From assembly GCF_020882245.1 (NCBI RefSeq), contig NC_083597.1, forward strand, positions 1,274,581 to 1,338,580: a stretch of 64,000 bases of DNA, given 5' to 3'. The translations under genes and the position numbers were made by a program. The first letter of the stretch is position 1. The number at the start of each line of letters is the position of its first letter. The notes under the pieces are model-generated. The model worked only from the letters and a program-made list of their open reading frames with translations, ran no database searches and was not told the DNA's origin. Origin of the DNA: Rhopalosiphum padi. Its lineage: Eukaryota; Arthropoda; Insecta; Hemiptera; Aphididae. This document shows positions 37,963 to 51,454 of the stretch, piece after piece.

Positions 37963-38440
37963 AAGAACAAGCCCATTTAAAAAATTCTAAAATGTTGTGC
38001 ATAACATTACCGTAATACAACAAAAGTAAAATCAGGCTGTCAAAAGGGACTTAGAGGTAGGTACATTTTTTACATAGTACCTGAGCGACAGTAAATTGAT
38101 ATTGTTTATATCGAATAAAATACATACAATAACAAGTTATAACTAATATATTAATAACTAAAAGATATATAAAATTAAAATGCAAAACGTAGACAATACG
38201 CAATGGTATGACTCGATATTGGTATATTAACTGTATATTTATATGGCTACATAGAGATATATAGCTATATATATATACCTACGTTGTAACGGTGTAATTG
38301 TGTGTGTCACATTAAACTCTATTTTATACATTGTAATACTGCATATATACATTATAAAATATTATATGTAGTAATAAAATAGGTAGAGATCGATATTTTC
38401 TAGAATTACTTCAATAACCGAAGTGCTAAGGAAGATCAAA
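37963..38440. other. AT-rich intergenic, nothing recognised
   Basis: No exon, repeat boundary or RNA gene seen. The sequence becomes GC-richer only at its right edge. Confidence 0.45.
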
Positions 38441-38442
38441 CT

Positions 38443-38448
38443 TTTATT
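38443..38448 (-). terminator. AATAAA on the minus strand after the 47-codon ORF
   Basis: Reverse complement of TTTATT at 38443-38448, 28 bp beyond the stop. Meaningful only if the ORF is transcribed; AATAAA is frequent by chance in such AT-rich DNA. Confidence 0.2.
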
Positions 38449-38475
38449 AATCAACTAATCGTTTGAGGAGAATGG

Positions 38476-38619
38476 TTAGGCGGAGAATGGCGCGTGTGCG
38501 TAACTGGTCTCTGTAGCCGTGTTCACGTAAAATCCATTTATAATTGAAAAAAAAACATTAATATAAAAAACAACTAAAAACAAAACAAAGAATGATGATG
38601 GTTCTCTTGATTTCGACAT
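38476..38619 (-). CDS. hypothetical 47-residue peptide with signal-peptide-like N-terminus
   Basis: ATG at 38619, stop TAA at 38478-38476. The start MSKSREPSS is basic and polar, then residues 10-28 are strongly hydrophobic (FVLFLVVFYINVFFSII), followed by a short polar tail ending ..TSYAHAPFSA. This could be a small secreted peptide or a single membrane segment. The frame is also open upstream to 38835. Context is suggestive: a TTTATA stretch in a CpG-rich patch about 60 bp upstream (38675) and AATAAA 28 bp after the stop (38448-38443). I recognise no family, and AT-rich DNA readily makes hydrophobic chance ORFs, so confidence is low. Confidence 0.2.
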   Translation of the reverse strand: MSKSREPSSFFVLFLVVFYINVFFSIINGFYVNTATETSYAHAPFSA

Positions 38620-38784
38620 TATATTATTACTTATGTTATTATTATGTAGAACTCGTCGGACAAGCGCGCGCGAGTATAAAGCACGTGCGTGCAATAAAAT
38701 ATAATATACACAATACACAATATCATTAGAGAGTAAACGGCGATTGAACTCTAAGTGCAGTCGATAATAATATCGATTTATCAA

Positions 38785-38807
38785 TGACGATGACGATGAC
38801 GATGATG
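38785..38807. repeat. (TGACGA)n microsatellite
   Basis: Three to four copies of TGACGA/TGATGG units. Confidence 0.6.
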
Positions 38808-38905
38808 GTAATATAATAATTATTGTAATAACCAATCGATGTGCAGTATAGAAACGATTTATATATAACTATTAAATTTACTATATTACTATATTGTAAA
38901 GAAAA

Positions 38906-39580
38906 CAGCGGTGGAACCCAAAAGCGCAAAGCATAAATTTGTTTTGCGTTTTATACCTTAGTAGTGGGATAAAAGCGGATAAATTATATACCTAAAGCAA
39001 TATTGTATCCATTATATTATAAGTTTCAGTTTAAAATTTGATACTCATTATATTTATTTTTTATATACTTTATACATATAGTATTTTTATATTTCAAAAC
39101 CAACAGTGGTTGGGTTCAATTAAAGTTTAATATTATAATTATCATTGCAATAAATTACGGTGACGGTTGATAATTATTTAAGATAACTTTACCGTATGTA
39201 CTTTATAAACTTATATCAAATGATATTTGATATAACTCTAAGGTTAACTCCAATATAAAAACATGAAACTTGTAAATAGAAAAAAATTCTAGATTGGATT
39301 ACTTAAAAACTGTGGGCTTCAGATTTAAGATACTTACTTAAATTATAATTTAAGTACCAGTATTTTTAGTTTATTTAAGTATACTTAAGTTATAATTATA
39401 CTAATTAATACAAATAAATACTTTTAATTTTAAGTTTTTTAACTCATTTTAATATTTAATATCGCTGTAAAAGCCTAATGAATATGGTTTTTATAAAATA
39501 CACTTTATTTTTGTAACATTTATTTCCGCTTATGGTTTGTTAAAAAGGTATTTTTGTTTTTGCGCTTTTGGGTTGCGTTG
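38906..39580. mobile_element. putative MITE with 16-bp perfect inverted repeat near its ends
   Basis: AACCCAAAAGCGCAAA at 38915-38930 and its exact reverse complement at 39559-39574 bracket about 630 bp. Flanking bases (CAGCGGTGG on the left, inverted ATGACCCAACGC on the right) are only loosely related. The interior holds perfect palindromes at 39335-39356 and 39375-39388. No target duplication identified. Confidence 0.4.
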
Positions 39581-40610
39581 GGTCATATTTTGTGCTTATG
39601 AGCTATATCCAAAAACAGTCATATCCCGGCGAGTGATTATTTATCATAATGTGACATACTGATATGTGGCAATTTACAATAAATTAAGTTCGATGCAATG
39701 GGTGATCTACAAGGGTTGAGACTCAAGAATGCGATGTTGATAAATGATAATAAAATAATAATGAAAGTACCTGTATAAATTATAATTTCAAATTATGAGC
39801 TTTAATTTGTACTGTAGGGAATATAAATAACATGAATTGAACGAGCAAGGAAAAATTCACACATGTCGTTACAGTATAAACAAAATCGTAGTTCAGGTTG
39901 TACACTCCAACTTCCAATATTTACTGTGTTTAATTATTCGAAGCCTTTTTAGTGCGTATTTGATAAAATATCTGTTGGACGTAATTTTAATATTTACTAG
40001 TTTTTTTACGCTTATTTATCTATATTTTGATGTGCTTATTTCAAACGTTGCAAAAATGTATAATATTATTATAAAATAATATATACTATAGTTTGTACTT
40101 GTATAGTTACCTATATATCTAGGAGTGTAGTGTGTAGATATTTTGAAATCTTTGTTAACACTATTAATAATATCTAATACATTCTTTTATTTAATTTTAA
40201 TCCATAAGTATTTGTTTATGTTTTAATATTGACAAATATTAGGTATATATGAAGATTTATGTGATCCTTGTAGCGTAAAATAATTTAGTATATGGTGCTT
40301 ACTGTTTATATAGTTGTGATAAAAAGTAAAAACGATTAAATTTCGTCTAAATGATATAACAAATATTTTTTTTTAAATTAAGAAGAAATGTTTAAAGTAA
40401 GGAGGCAAAAAAAATATCATATTCTTGAGTTTAGTGGTTTAGTCACATTTTTTTCCTACTAATTTCATACATGTTTTTTAAAATGTATTGACAACTTTAA
40501 ATTTAAAAATTCGGAAAACGGCCTTTGAGTTGGGGTATAGGTAATGTTTGAATTATACGCTGTAGACTGTATACCTAAGTGTAGAGTGTGGTGTGATATA
40601 TTATAAAATG
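39575..40610. other. AT-rich intergenic, nothing recognised
   Basis: An 80-codon plus-strand frame at 39837-40079 shows no recognisable motif and normal AT-driven composition. No other structure seen. Confidence 0.45.
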
Positions 40611-41070
40611 TTCCTAGTTAGGTTGAGCTCGTGTTATTCCGGTGAAGAAGTCGATTTATGTCGATAATACTACAGATACGTTGAAGTAGAGATCTGCACA
40701 GTCGTATCCGAAGTATATTAATATTTAATGTGTATCGTACGGCGCAGCGTACGCGTGCCCCGTACACGCCTCGCAGGCGACGACCGTCGTTTAATAAGTT
40801 GTTTATTATTATTTTATACTGGCACACACGTGATACGTGTTTTATAATGCGAAAAAAGACATTATCGTGTACCACGTCGTGGGAACAAAATTATTATTAT
40901 ATTGTCTGTGCGCGCTGGTTAACAATACGTATATATATATTATATATATGTGCGTCGCCATTTGTATCATGATTCATGACATATATATACATTATGTGTG
41001 TGTGGTTTTTATGTGCACCGAAACGGGTTGTGTGCTTTTCGCACGCAGTGGATCAAACGATGACGAAAAA
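40611..41070. promoter_or_regulatory. CpG-rich island
   Basis: GTACGGCGCAGCGTACGCG near 40737 and CTCGCAGGCGACGACCGTCG near 40770 form a CpG-dense core of about 70 bp. Overlapping open frames on both strands reflect the stop-poor GC content rather than a gene. No consensus donor follows. Confidence 0.35.
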
Positions 41071-43114
41071 AAGTCCTATCCTACTGATCATTGCGTTATA
41101 TTGTATATTTATACACTACACCTAAATGAGCTTTAATCGTGTGCGGACTTTTCATGATCAGAATACATAAATATAATAATATTATACTCAACGCGTGATA
41201 TCGATAAAATATACAGCGATCGGGTATTATTATAAAAAATTTAATCTTACTCTTAAATTTACCATGCGAGGTTCGATTTATGAGTGTTAATTCATGGACC
41301 AAGATATAAGCGTACAATATACATTATGTATTTATACGCATTGCATTATAATAAATTGTGTGCATATCTTTGAAGATTTCTGAAAGACTCATCAATTGAC
41401 CACCAGATTATAATATATAGATTATATGACACACCATCGGAAATTTAAGCGTATGGTTGACAAATAGTCAAGTTATTATTGTACAAAGACTGCAGCAGAC
41501 CTGCAGTAGAGAAAAGTATTATTGTAAAATATTACAATACAATTTTTATTATTTATTTTTTATTTTTTCTAAGTCTAGTTACCAATTTACTATAACAAAA
41601 TATACGAGTATATATAAAGTAGAAATCATTTATAATGACATCTAGTAATAGTAACATATCGGATTTAATGACATAAAATGTAATCGGTTGTTATAACATT
41701 CTTATAATAACAATTTATTGTTTTTGATGAATTTAAAAATATTTCATCTGTAATGATCACGGGTCATATAATTTATAATATAATAATATAATAAATTTAA
41801 TTCAATATACGGTGAATTATTAAAAATCAAGTTAAAAATTAAAATTGTAGATTTTTTTAATAAATATTAAAGTATATAAAAAATTAATTTTACTTTCTTA
41901 TATTACATAATTATAGTAAAAATATTGCGATTAAATATAACTTAATGTACCTATACTGTTTTCTAATAACTTTTTTTAAATTTTAGTTGTTATGGCTATT
42001 TGTTTTGGTCTATTTAACGTTATAAATTTATGTATTACACTATTTCTTATATATATTATGTAATACACTATAATAGTAGTAAAGTCTGTGATTTTTCGAC
42101 GCTGTAGACAGGTCAAAAGACATTGAAATCACTCCTCCTCTCCCTTAAATACATCGCTAATTATCATATATTCACATAGTAGGTACCTACATATTATTTG
42201 ACTATGCATTTAATATAATGGGTTTTATATAATTGTTACAAAATCTGATAACAAATAAAACATTAGTGTAATTGTGTGAAAAATATATCTTTTTATAATT
42301 TTAGAAATTTCTGAATGACTAAATAAAATATAATGTGAACAAGAACAATAACTTACAATTTTACATATAATGATGATTAGAAATAACCTATTTAATCATA
42401 GAACATTTGAGTTTTAATATAAGTAATAAGTACCTATAGTCATTATGCCCATTATGGATAGTTAAAATAATGATTACAGTTCACAGCTAAGAATTAAAAC
42501 AATTTATACAAAAATATTCAAATATTCAATCAGATCATTAAGCTTAATTAACATAATTTCCTGTTATGTTTATTTATGGAAAACCATTTTACACAAACTA
42601 TCGAAGGTGTACCAATAATTTAGTTATCAAACAAAATTTAAAATTTTATTATTAAAAAGTAAAAATACATAAATATAATAATACGATATATACAAATATT
42701 ATAATGCTGCTTTTGATATAAATACTTTTATACGGCTATACACAAGTTTAAATATTTTGAGCTATGAGTTATGACTGTATGAGTTTATGATCAATGATCA
42801 TATCAATAATAGACTTAATACATAATGTAAAATGTAAATATGTACTATGTTATATAATGATAGATAATATTATTAATTAATATTATTATTTTTCAAATTT
42901 TTACCCATCTATAGAGCAAAACCAGTGGTATGCAATGTTACCATATAATTATTTATAGTAGTATACGTAACTAATAAAATTTTAAATATTATACTATAAT
43001 AATATAATATAGGTACTGTCGTGTTCTGTATATTTGGCATATATATTATGTAGCAGTGTCCAGTTTGCAACTATTCAAGTGAAAAACGTTGTCGTTCCAT
43101 AATAGTTTATTATT
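41071..43114. other. AT-rich intergenic, nothing recognised
   Basis: About 2 kb of stop-rich AT DNA with no repeat ends. Confidence 0.5.
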
Positions 43115-43270
43115 TAATTATATTCTGGTCGACCACTCACCGTCAACTTTGATGAAACGCCGAGGCGACGCCGCCCATGCTTCAGGGTTGTGCTAATTGA
43201 TTACGCCCGTCGTTTGAAATTATTGCCCCGTAGGTTTATACCATTATTACAATTATTGCCTACACCTCAG
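43115..43270 (-). promoter_or_regulatory. CpG-rich patch with minus-strand consensus donor
   Basis: GCCGAGGCGACGCCGCCC (43159-43176) is the core. On the minus strand TTGACG|GTGAGT gives a strong donor with an exon end at 43141. The only ATG just upstream (43177) meets a stop within a dozen codons, so any exon here is probably untranslated. Confidence 0.3.
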
Positions 43271-43599
43271 AATTCAGCGACAACTCTTTTAGAAAATAAT
43301 AACTCATACGTATATAAGCGCATGTACTTATTTACTATTTCAAGTGGTTGCAGGTAATTATTTAAAACGATAATATAGTCATATATTTATATAATATAAT
43401 GTTTCAGTAATCATTATTAATAGAGGCTTTGATTATTAAAAACTGTCGTATTATATTTTTGCGTAAACCAAACATAGTACACTTCCTATATATACGAGTG
43501 TCCTAAATATTTAAATGAACTCTAGATGTAAAATGATCGGTTGTTTTTATTATTGTAGTACGTAGACGTGTAATTATAATATATATATCTATCAAGTCT

Positions 43600-44420
43600 A
43601 GTATTCGGCAACATTTTTTAACTTTGGGGCTGTATTTAAAAAATTAAAAAGTTTTGCGGGCTGTGTGGGATAAAAATTAAAAATGTTTAATTATTATGCA
43701 AACATATTACAATTCAACAGTTAAAAAATTAGATAATAATGAAATTATAACTGTTTGAGTACATGATGAATACACTTAATATGATTTTTTCCTGTTAAAT
43801 ATTGTCAACCATTATTTTCTATTTCCACATCAAATTTACTTATGTACGCTTTAAGTACATGGTGTAGAATCTACTGTGTAGATGATCATCTGTTAAATGT
43901 GATCGGTTTGGGTTTTTAGTTTTTTTCATATGAGAAAAGGCCTGTTTGCACATATATATATAGATTAAAAGTTAAAACATACAATTATATTTTACAGCTA
44001 TATTTTTAAAAATTATAGAGTAAATTCAGCATAATAAAGTAAAGACGATTGTTTCAATGCGTTTTTAAGAACATATTGGGATTGTGGATCTAAGCTCAAC
44101 AGGAACATCGCCAATATCAATATTAAATGAATTGTCGAATAATTGAAAATATTGTGAACATCGTTTAAAATATTGAAAGCGATTTTAAATTCGTATTGAA
44201 GTGTCGAAATAGATTCAACAAATTTATCTAATTAAAATGAACATTTTGACAATTTAAAAAAGATTTTACAAGCAGGAAAATATGTTACTTCATATTTTTC
44301 AAGATGAGATCGTAAATTCATTAAGTTTCAACTTCACTTCAAAAGATTTAATATAGGACCATATATCAAGAATAAGTTGTAGCTTTATATAAAGTTCATT
44401 CACATACTTCAACACACAAT
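43600..44420 (-). pseudogene. decayed hAT transposase (GTF2IRD2/ZBED-like class)
   Basis: Minus-strand pieces in several frames align with the C-terminal half of hAT transposases. One piece, about 44170 down to 44068, reads FKRCSQYFQLFDNSFNIDIG then DVPVELRSTIP, matching the segment before the ELxxLQ region. Another, 43950-43840, reads CKQAFSHMKKTKNPNRSHLT then DDHLHSRFY, the hAT dimerisation motif (C-x-F-S-x-M..RS-x-L-T-x-x-x-L). Stops and frameshifts separate them. The GC-richer stretch at 43605-43670 (TTTGGGGCTG, GCGGGCTGTG) resembles the 3' terminal region of such elements. The N-terminal zinc finger and the catalytic residues were not found. Confidence 0.65.
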
Positions 44421-44662
44421 TATTAATAAAAAACGCCAATTCAAAAATCAAAACTTAATTTTTAAGCATAGAAGCGTGTTTTTTCCCTTTACTTCCAAAA
44501 ATCGAAAATTATGTATCTTTTGACGTAATATACGACCGATACGCGATAAATAAAATATAATTCAATCATTAATAGATAAAAAAAAACATATAGATTTAAA
44601 TCTAAAAATATAAAATATTCAATTTTAATGCCATTTTGGAGCAGGCTGACCATTGATCTAGT

Positions 44663-44706
44663 CTAGGTGCATACTAGACTGAATATCTAGGTGCATACTA
44701 GACTGA
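44663..44706. repeat. tandem duplication of a 20-bp unit (period 24)
   Basis: CTAGGTGCATACTAGACTGA occurs at 44663-44682 and again at 44687-44706 without change. The unit itself contains CTAG twice. Recent small duplication. Confidence 0.85.
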
Positions 44707-47700
44707 GTAGACACTTATAGTTGCCTCCGGAAGTAAAAAATGCCAGTTATTTTTATACAAATTGTCTCCCAACTATACACAAGTTGCCTAATGCCTTCCG
44801 ACGTACCCTAAATTTAATCTTAAACGAAAAGGGCTTAGACGCCTAGTACTAATTACCTCCTAATGGACAGGTTATTAAAATAAGTTTGTAATTTCGAATT
44901 ATAATAATTTTCTTTTATTATACATATTTAGTATTTTATACGGTTATACCTATACGACTAAATATTAAAATAATATACTCCTTTAACCAAACCTAACGGT
45001 TAATTAAAAATTAAATTTGTACATTTATAGTTATACGTTTCAAAAGTTCACTTAACCAAAAACATAAAAAGTAATAAAATAGTAGTTATGGTTATGGACA
45101 TTAGGCAGTGGAGCAAAATATTAAAGAATACATTTTTAATTAAATCAGCTTGAGCACGGAACAAATGGAATAAAATTAATGAATCACACGTAAGGAGGAT
45201 GTATTTAATAATAAGTTACAATAATATTGCTTAGAATAATTATTTTTATTCCGTATAGAACAGTTTCAGGAGTTATTTTATACGGTATCTTAGGTGTGTG
45301 CAACATAAATAACAGTAATAATTGTTACCAATCACAATAACTTAGAACTTATGAATTTGAATTAAATAATAATAATTACCTACATAGGTAGCGGGTATGA
45401 TATACGCGCGTGCCTAAACAATTGTAAATATCTCTTTGTGTATATACATTTCCACGAATGGTATAATTATCGAGTTGGGAAAATAAAGAAATACGTTATG
45501 TGGTCATTGGTTTATGATTAGCACTTAGCGTGGTTCATTCCATATAGATATAATATACGCATACGCGTGTGTAGTTTGTACCTATATAGATTCAACTTGA
45601 TCAATATATCGACAGACTATTCCTACGAGTATAACATGACAACGTGAAACAGTAGTATAATACTATAAATATAATATATGTTTTTGTATTAAATTCTTGA
45701 GATGAGTCTCCGATCCACGAACATATCTTATTAATTCTATTAACGTACTTTTTAATCATCTAATTAAAAACTTAATTCTACTTGTGACCCCGAACCAAAC
45801 AGAAGAGGCATTTTCTTAACATGAAATGTAGTTTATGTGTTATTTTTTATTAATGGCAAAATTGTTTTTATTAACCTCGCGATAATACATATTGTATTAA
45901 TATATTATTATTAAGTACACTACTTTTAAAAACGACGTCAATGGTTCAGTGGACTAAAAATTACGCTATTTGAACCATTTAAATTATGTTCGGCTATACG
46001 ACTAAATACTTAACATACATTTTACACATTCAATGTCTAGCTATACATCAATATTTTTTTTTAATTGGATAAATATTATGTTCACTTTTTATTGTATTAA
46101 ATCATCATAAATTATAACAATGTTGTCGTGTGTTTGAAATAAAACTAAAACAACGTCATGTGTTCAAAAAAATAAATGAAAACATTTATCTCAACAGTAT
46201 AATAATAACATTTTACGCGTTTTTCATACAACTATAGTAGTAAAATAATATATTTTTTTTGAGGAGATAAAGGATAAGAAGATATTTAATTGTGTATTTG
46301 TGTAAAATATATTTAATTATTACAACACTAAAATATATTTTAACACTAAATACTTATTATTATTTCTTTACTTAAAATTTTTGATTCTTTGAATTTAATG
46401 TATACCATTTTTATTTTTTTAATTCAATGATTTGATTTTTTAAACAATAATAATTGAAATAAATGATTGATTACGAAAAAATGATTTGACACACTCACAT
46501 GCAATCTAAGAAAAAATTATTCATATCATGAATATTTTAAAATTATATGTTATACAGCTAATTTTGAATTACTGTAATTCACTGTACATTATAAATACAT
46601 AAATATTTTTTTAATTTAATTTTTTTTTGCTTTTATAAACTATTAAAAAAAAAAAAACAAAAAACAACAAGACAATTTCTCGTGTCCGATCTGAATTGTA
46701 ATAACATTTTAACGTATAAATAATATAAACTTGAAGAAAATTGTAAGTAAGTCATTTATTTAAAAATAATTATTATATTATATTATGTCAAGGATACTTG
46801 TATTATTTAAATTAATTTTATTTCCTTGACTATAGTGAATACCTATGTTAGTTTCGGTATTTATTACTAATTACGTTTAAATAGATATAAAATATAAATA
46901 TTATTATAATGAGAAATATTCCTTTGCATATTTAGTTGTATGCCACTTCGATATAATATGGTATAGATATATATAATATTTTTTCCCGTTAATTAATATA
47001 AATTTTTTGTGATAACATTAAAATAATAATTAGACATGACATTCCTGACTAATTAACATTTTTCGGAGTCCGAACTGAGCATATTAATAATTTAAAATTT
47101 AGTAGAGAAAACTAAAACATTCATCTTTATAATGGTATCTATACTAAGAGTATCTAAAGTAATTAAATGTTTATCATACAATAAGTAATAAATTTGAAAA
47201 TTCAAAGGCATTGAATACTTATTATAATACCGTGTGAATCTTTAAAGTTTCTTAATTATATATATTTTAAGAAATTTGATTTTACGATTGTTTGAATATT
47301 TTTACTACTTTCCGATTTAAATAAACTGTTTTATTATCTTTGGATTCAAAACGTATATTTATATATTATATAATGATATGCGTTTATTTATGTGTATGAC
47401 GTCATAAATCAATAATCTATATACAATTATATTATAGTGACAGTTAAAAGTAATATTTATTTCATAGTTTATTATTGAATAATACGTAATAGAATTACAA
47501 ACAAAATATGTACATAATTTATACATTAATTGTATTAATTTGAATCTAAGATTTTATTGTATATGGTTTAACTTTAACCATTAAACAATATTTTACCAAG
47601 TATTTAATATTATAAAAACACTATTACAATTTTGTCTAAAATTTAGTTCGCTATATCATAATTTTTAAAAATTTGCGACAATTTATTACATTTCATATTT

Positions 47701-49480
47701 TTCTCTATCAGTAAAATGTAACTATTTAATAAATACCATATTACTTTTTCTATTTGAAATAAGGAGTTACTTAATCAAAAAATAAATTATAATAGAAAAA
47801 AGAAAATAATACACGAGCTAACTTATCTCATTTTACATTATCTATTTTTTAATTATAATTTGTTAATAAAAAATAATAATAATGATAATAGTAATAATTT
47901 AAAACACCTTGGATATTTTGTATTCCATCGTAATTAGTAAAAAAAATTATCGTACAAATGATTACGCAAATATTTTAAAGACGCGCACCATTAGGTCCCA
48001 AACTCTTGAAACATTTTAAGTTGACGTGTTCCATTTGAGTAACTCTTATAAATCTGCAGGTTCGATCTTACAATATTCATAAATCATGCTATTATGGTCG
48101 GCTGGTTTCATAATCTAAGTACATATTGTAATACATTAATTTATTTCTGCTTGTCAATAGCACAATACTGTAACTGTAACAAGGTTATTAACAAATAAGT
48201 AATATAAAATACCTTATAATTTTTAAATGTATTATTTAAATTATATAAAGTATATAAATTAACTAAATTACTTAACCAAGTCTATTTATCAGTTTATGGA
48301 TTATAGAAGTATAATAAAACAGTAAAATAATAAATAAAATATGATTGATTCAATAAAAAAAACCCACTTTATTCTAAACACCAATTTTTATTAGTTTAAG
48401 AACTGCCATACTATTTTTATAATAAATTTCAAAACATGTACCTACCAAGTTGTAATGTTTAGTTTTATAATATAAATTGTATGTAGGAAATAATTTTTTA
48501 AACAATAATTCATTATTTTGTTAGTTGGATTTAAACAAGATTATATTTTTAAACTCAGGTATCATGTGGGATTTTTACTTTATAAACTTGTCTTATTATA
48601 ACATAGAAAAAATGTTAACCGTTATAATGAATTATGTTTATATTGTTTCCTACTGTGTACTTAAGAATATTTAACGTCTATTGTTCGCAATTGTTTCTAG
48701 GAAAAATAGAAATTTAAAGTGATTAACTTGTAAAATAGTAACTTTCAACTAAATAATTTTGTAATTGTTATTGTATTCATATGTTTTAGAACAGTTATAA
48801 ATTATTATATTTTCATATAACATTGATAATATTCTTGAAAAAACATTTATACGATTTATTAATATATAGGAGAGGATTTCCAAAATAATATAATATATTT
48901 ATAATAAGATCGAGCAAAAAATGAACGAGGATGATATAAGAAAGAAAAATAAAATAATAATTTAAATATGTACCTTTAGTTTACAATACCTTAATAAAAA
49001 TAATATTGCTAGTATTTGACGAATAGAAAAACGAAAGTCTGCAGGACTAATTTTAGCGTGTCTATTAAGATAGATAAATATTATGCAAAAATGCCTAATA
49101 AATTTTATATACTATGTAACTATTAAATTACAACTAATTTAGACAAGTGGAAAAATATTATTTGTGTTTACATTATATTTGGTTAATGGAACAACCATAT
49201 GACATAACTGCCACAATTTAGTTAACTTTATTGTAACAACTAACAACTAACAATTATCGCCATGCGTCTTGTTCATATTGAAAAAATAATTATACATTTT
49301 GTGTATCACTTGACGAGTTTGGTTGGATTGTGTGAACACGATGTAGTATATACGATTATACATATTGTGACTCAATAAATTATATAGCATATGTTTGAAA
49401 AATAATACGTCTGTACAATATATATAAGCTTTTATCTTTTGACCAATACATTATAACAATATATAGTAGTCGATTGTTAT
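44707..49480. other. very AT-rich intergenic, nothing recognised
   Basis: Nearly 4.8 kb of A/T-dominated DNA with long poly-A/T runs (for example 46640-46670). No conserved ORF, RNA gene or paired transposon ends. Confidence 0.5.
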
Positions 49481-49830
49481 ACTAAACTGTCTGTCTGCGG
49501 CGTTTAATAATAATATAGTAGTTTGCTTGGGTAATCGCGGATATTGTTTACGATGTATGTATACAGATGAATCGTCGCCGAACAGGGACGTAACTGAAGA
49601 CATGTGAGAGAAGCGATCGTGTATTCGTGTGTCTTATTGTCTTTATATATGGTCGTTAATTTCTACGAGTGTGTATGTAATCGTTTATACTGACGATACT
49701 TCAGTTATAGCCTATCGTGAGACTATACAATATTTAAACGTATAAAAGGGGAACTCTTCCATATGGATTGTACGTATATATTAGAGTAATCCGATGCCGG
49801 CCGGAACGTGAAATTAAATAGTCGCTTGTC
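49481..49830. promoter_or_regulatory. weak GC/CpG-elevated patch
   Basis: CTGCGGCGTTT near 49496, GAATCGTCGCCGAACAGGG near 49569 and GATGCCGGCCGGAACG near 49791. No ORF of note. Role unknown. Confidence 0.25.
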
Positions 49831-50689
49831 ATTTTCTTATTTTATGAAATAGGTACCAACTATGCATAGATATAATAAATATCTAACCTACACAGCTATA
49901 TGTGCTTTAATGTGTATTCGTCATTAACTATAAAGCTTTGTAATCACTAATTATTGTAAAACTCGATTAACAGTCGAAGCAAAGTTATATTACCTATATA
50001 GACTATATGTATAACAGAGGTTGCGATAACTAGTATCCACGAGGATGGGTTGGTTAAAAAAAATATTTTATCTACCTAATTATCGGGATCCGTAAAAATA
50101 AGTCTACGGTCCGGCAGTTGCAAGTGACATTAACCTATAGGAAATATAACTAGCATATTAAATAGTATAATGGTATGGAAAATGAACTATAATCATGTAA
50201 CCAATAAGGCAATTACTTAAGGATTAGGTAATGTATATATTATATGTAAATTGGTAATTCAAATTTAAAATTAATTTAAGTATTGAAATTATATATATAC
50301 TCGTTAGTATAGAAGTGCATAATTAAATTTTTTACTATAAAAGTAGGTATACAATTTTAAATTTGTGCAATCTTGCAGATTCCTGAAAGTTTGTAAAAGC
50401 CAGCGAGTTTAGATATCTATCACCTACGATTGGACTTTTACGATAGCAAACGTATGTCGTATACACATATCACACAAAAATATATTCTTTGCGTGGCAAT
50501 CTTTTATTCGCGTTTTCCATATTATATTATTTACACATGTTCTGAATGTAATGTTATAGTTTGGTTGATTTATGTATTTTCGATTTTCGATTTTCATTGA
50601 ATTGAATTTCATAATAATAATATTCAATATTATATATATCACATAGTTTAATACGCGTGTAGGTACCTATATATTATACTTGGCCGCAG

Positions 50690-51417
50690 ATAATATGATG
50701 TAGACACAGTGCAGGTGATTTGAGCGCGTGTCGACCACGTTCCTGTCGCACATAGCACACTTCATCTGCGGCCGCGGATATAATAATAATAATATACAAC
50801 ATATCACCTAGGCAGCGGGGTGGCCCTTCTGTACGACGTGCATATAACGTTATATTATAAATTATAATGTATATTATTATCGGCACTCGAAATGGTCTGC
50901 GGGGGGGTACGACGACGACTGGTCGTGTCGGCATCATCAGCGGGTGCAGGTTATGTGTGTACAATATAACAAAATACGGCTTGCCGTTTATAACGTATAT
51001 AATATAGCAACAGTATTATAATATAATGTTATATATATAATATATATATTGTATACATGTGGTAAGGGCAAACGGATACAAAAATATTTCTTGTATACGG
51101 AAAAAAACATTAAACGAAATTCCTGTATTCCAGGTGGTATAGTCAGTCGTATCGAAGGTACCTCTATATGTATATATACCAATCGTATATATTGTGCGTG
51201 CGGTGCGGATGATCTCGCGCCCGTCTGGGACAGACCGGAACATCTGCCACGCGTCAGACGCAGGCGGCACCCGAGATTATTGCCCTTGACGAAAAATAAA
51301 AGAAAAATCAAACCAAGGGTGATGAAGAGAGAAGGCGCACGCCTGCAGCAGCCGCCTCCCGAGACACAATGATAAACGAGTCCCGCGACGGAGTGGTAAC
51401 CGCCTATAATAGTAATA

Positions 51418-51454
<37 letters not shown>

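Noticed and set aside
40618..41136. Several 80-99 codon ORFs on both strands
   Set aside because: Mutually overlapping, Ile/Tyr/Arg-rich, no domain; by-products of a CpG island in AT DNA.
51000..51372. Overlapping 84-107 codon ORFs on both strands
   Set aside because: They occupy the same GC-rich, stop-poor segment in opposite strands and give no recognisable protein; explained by composition.
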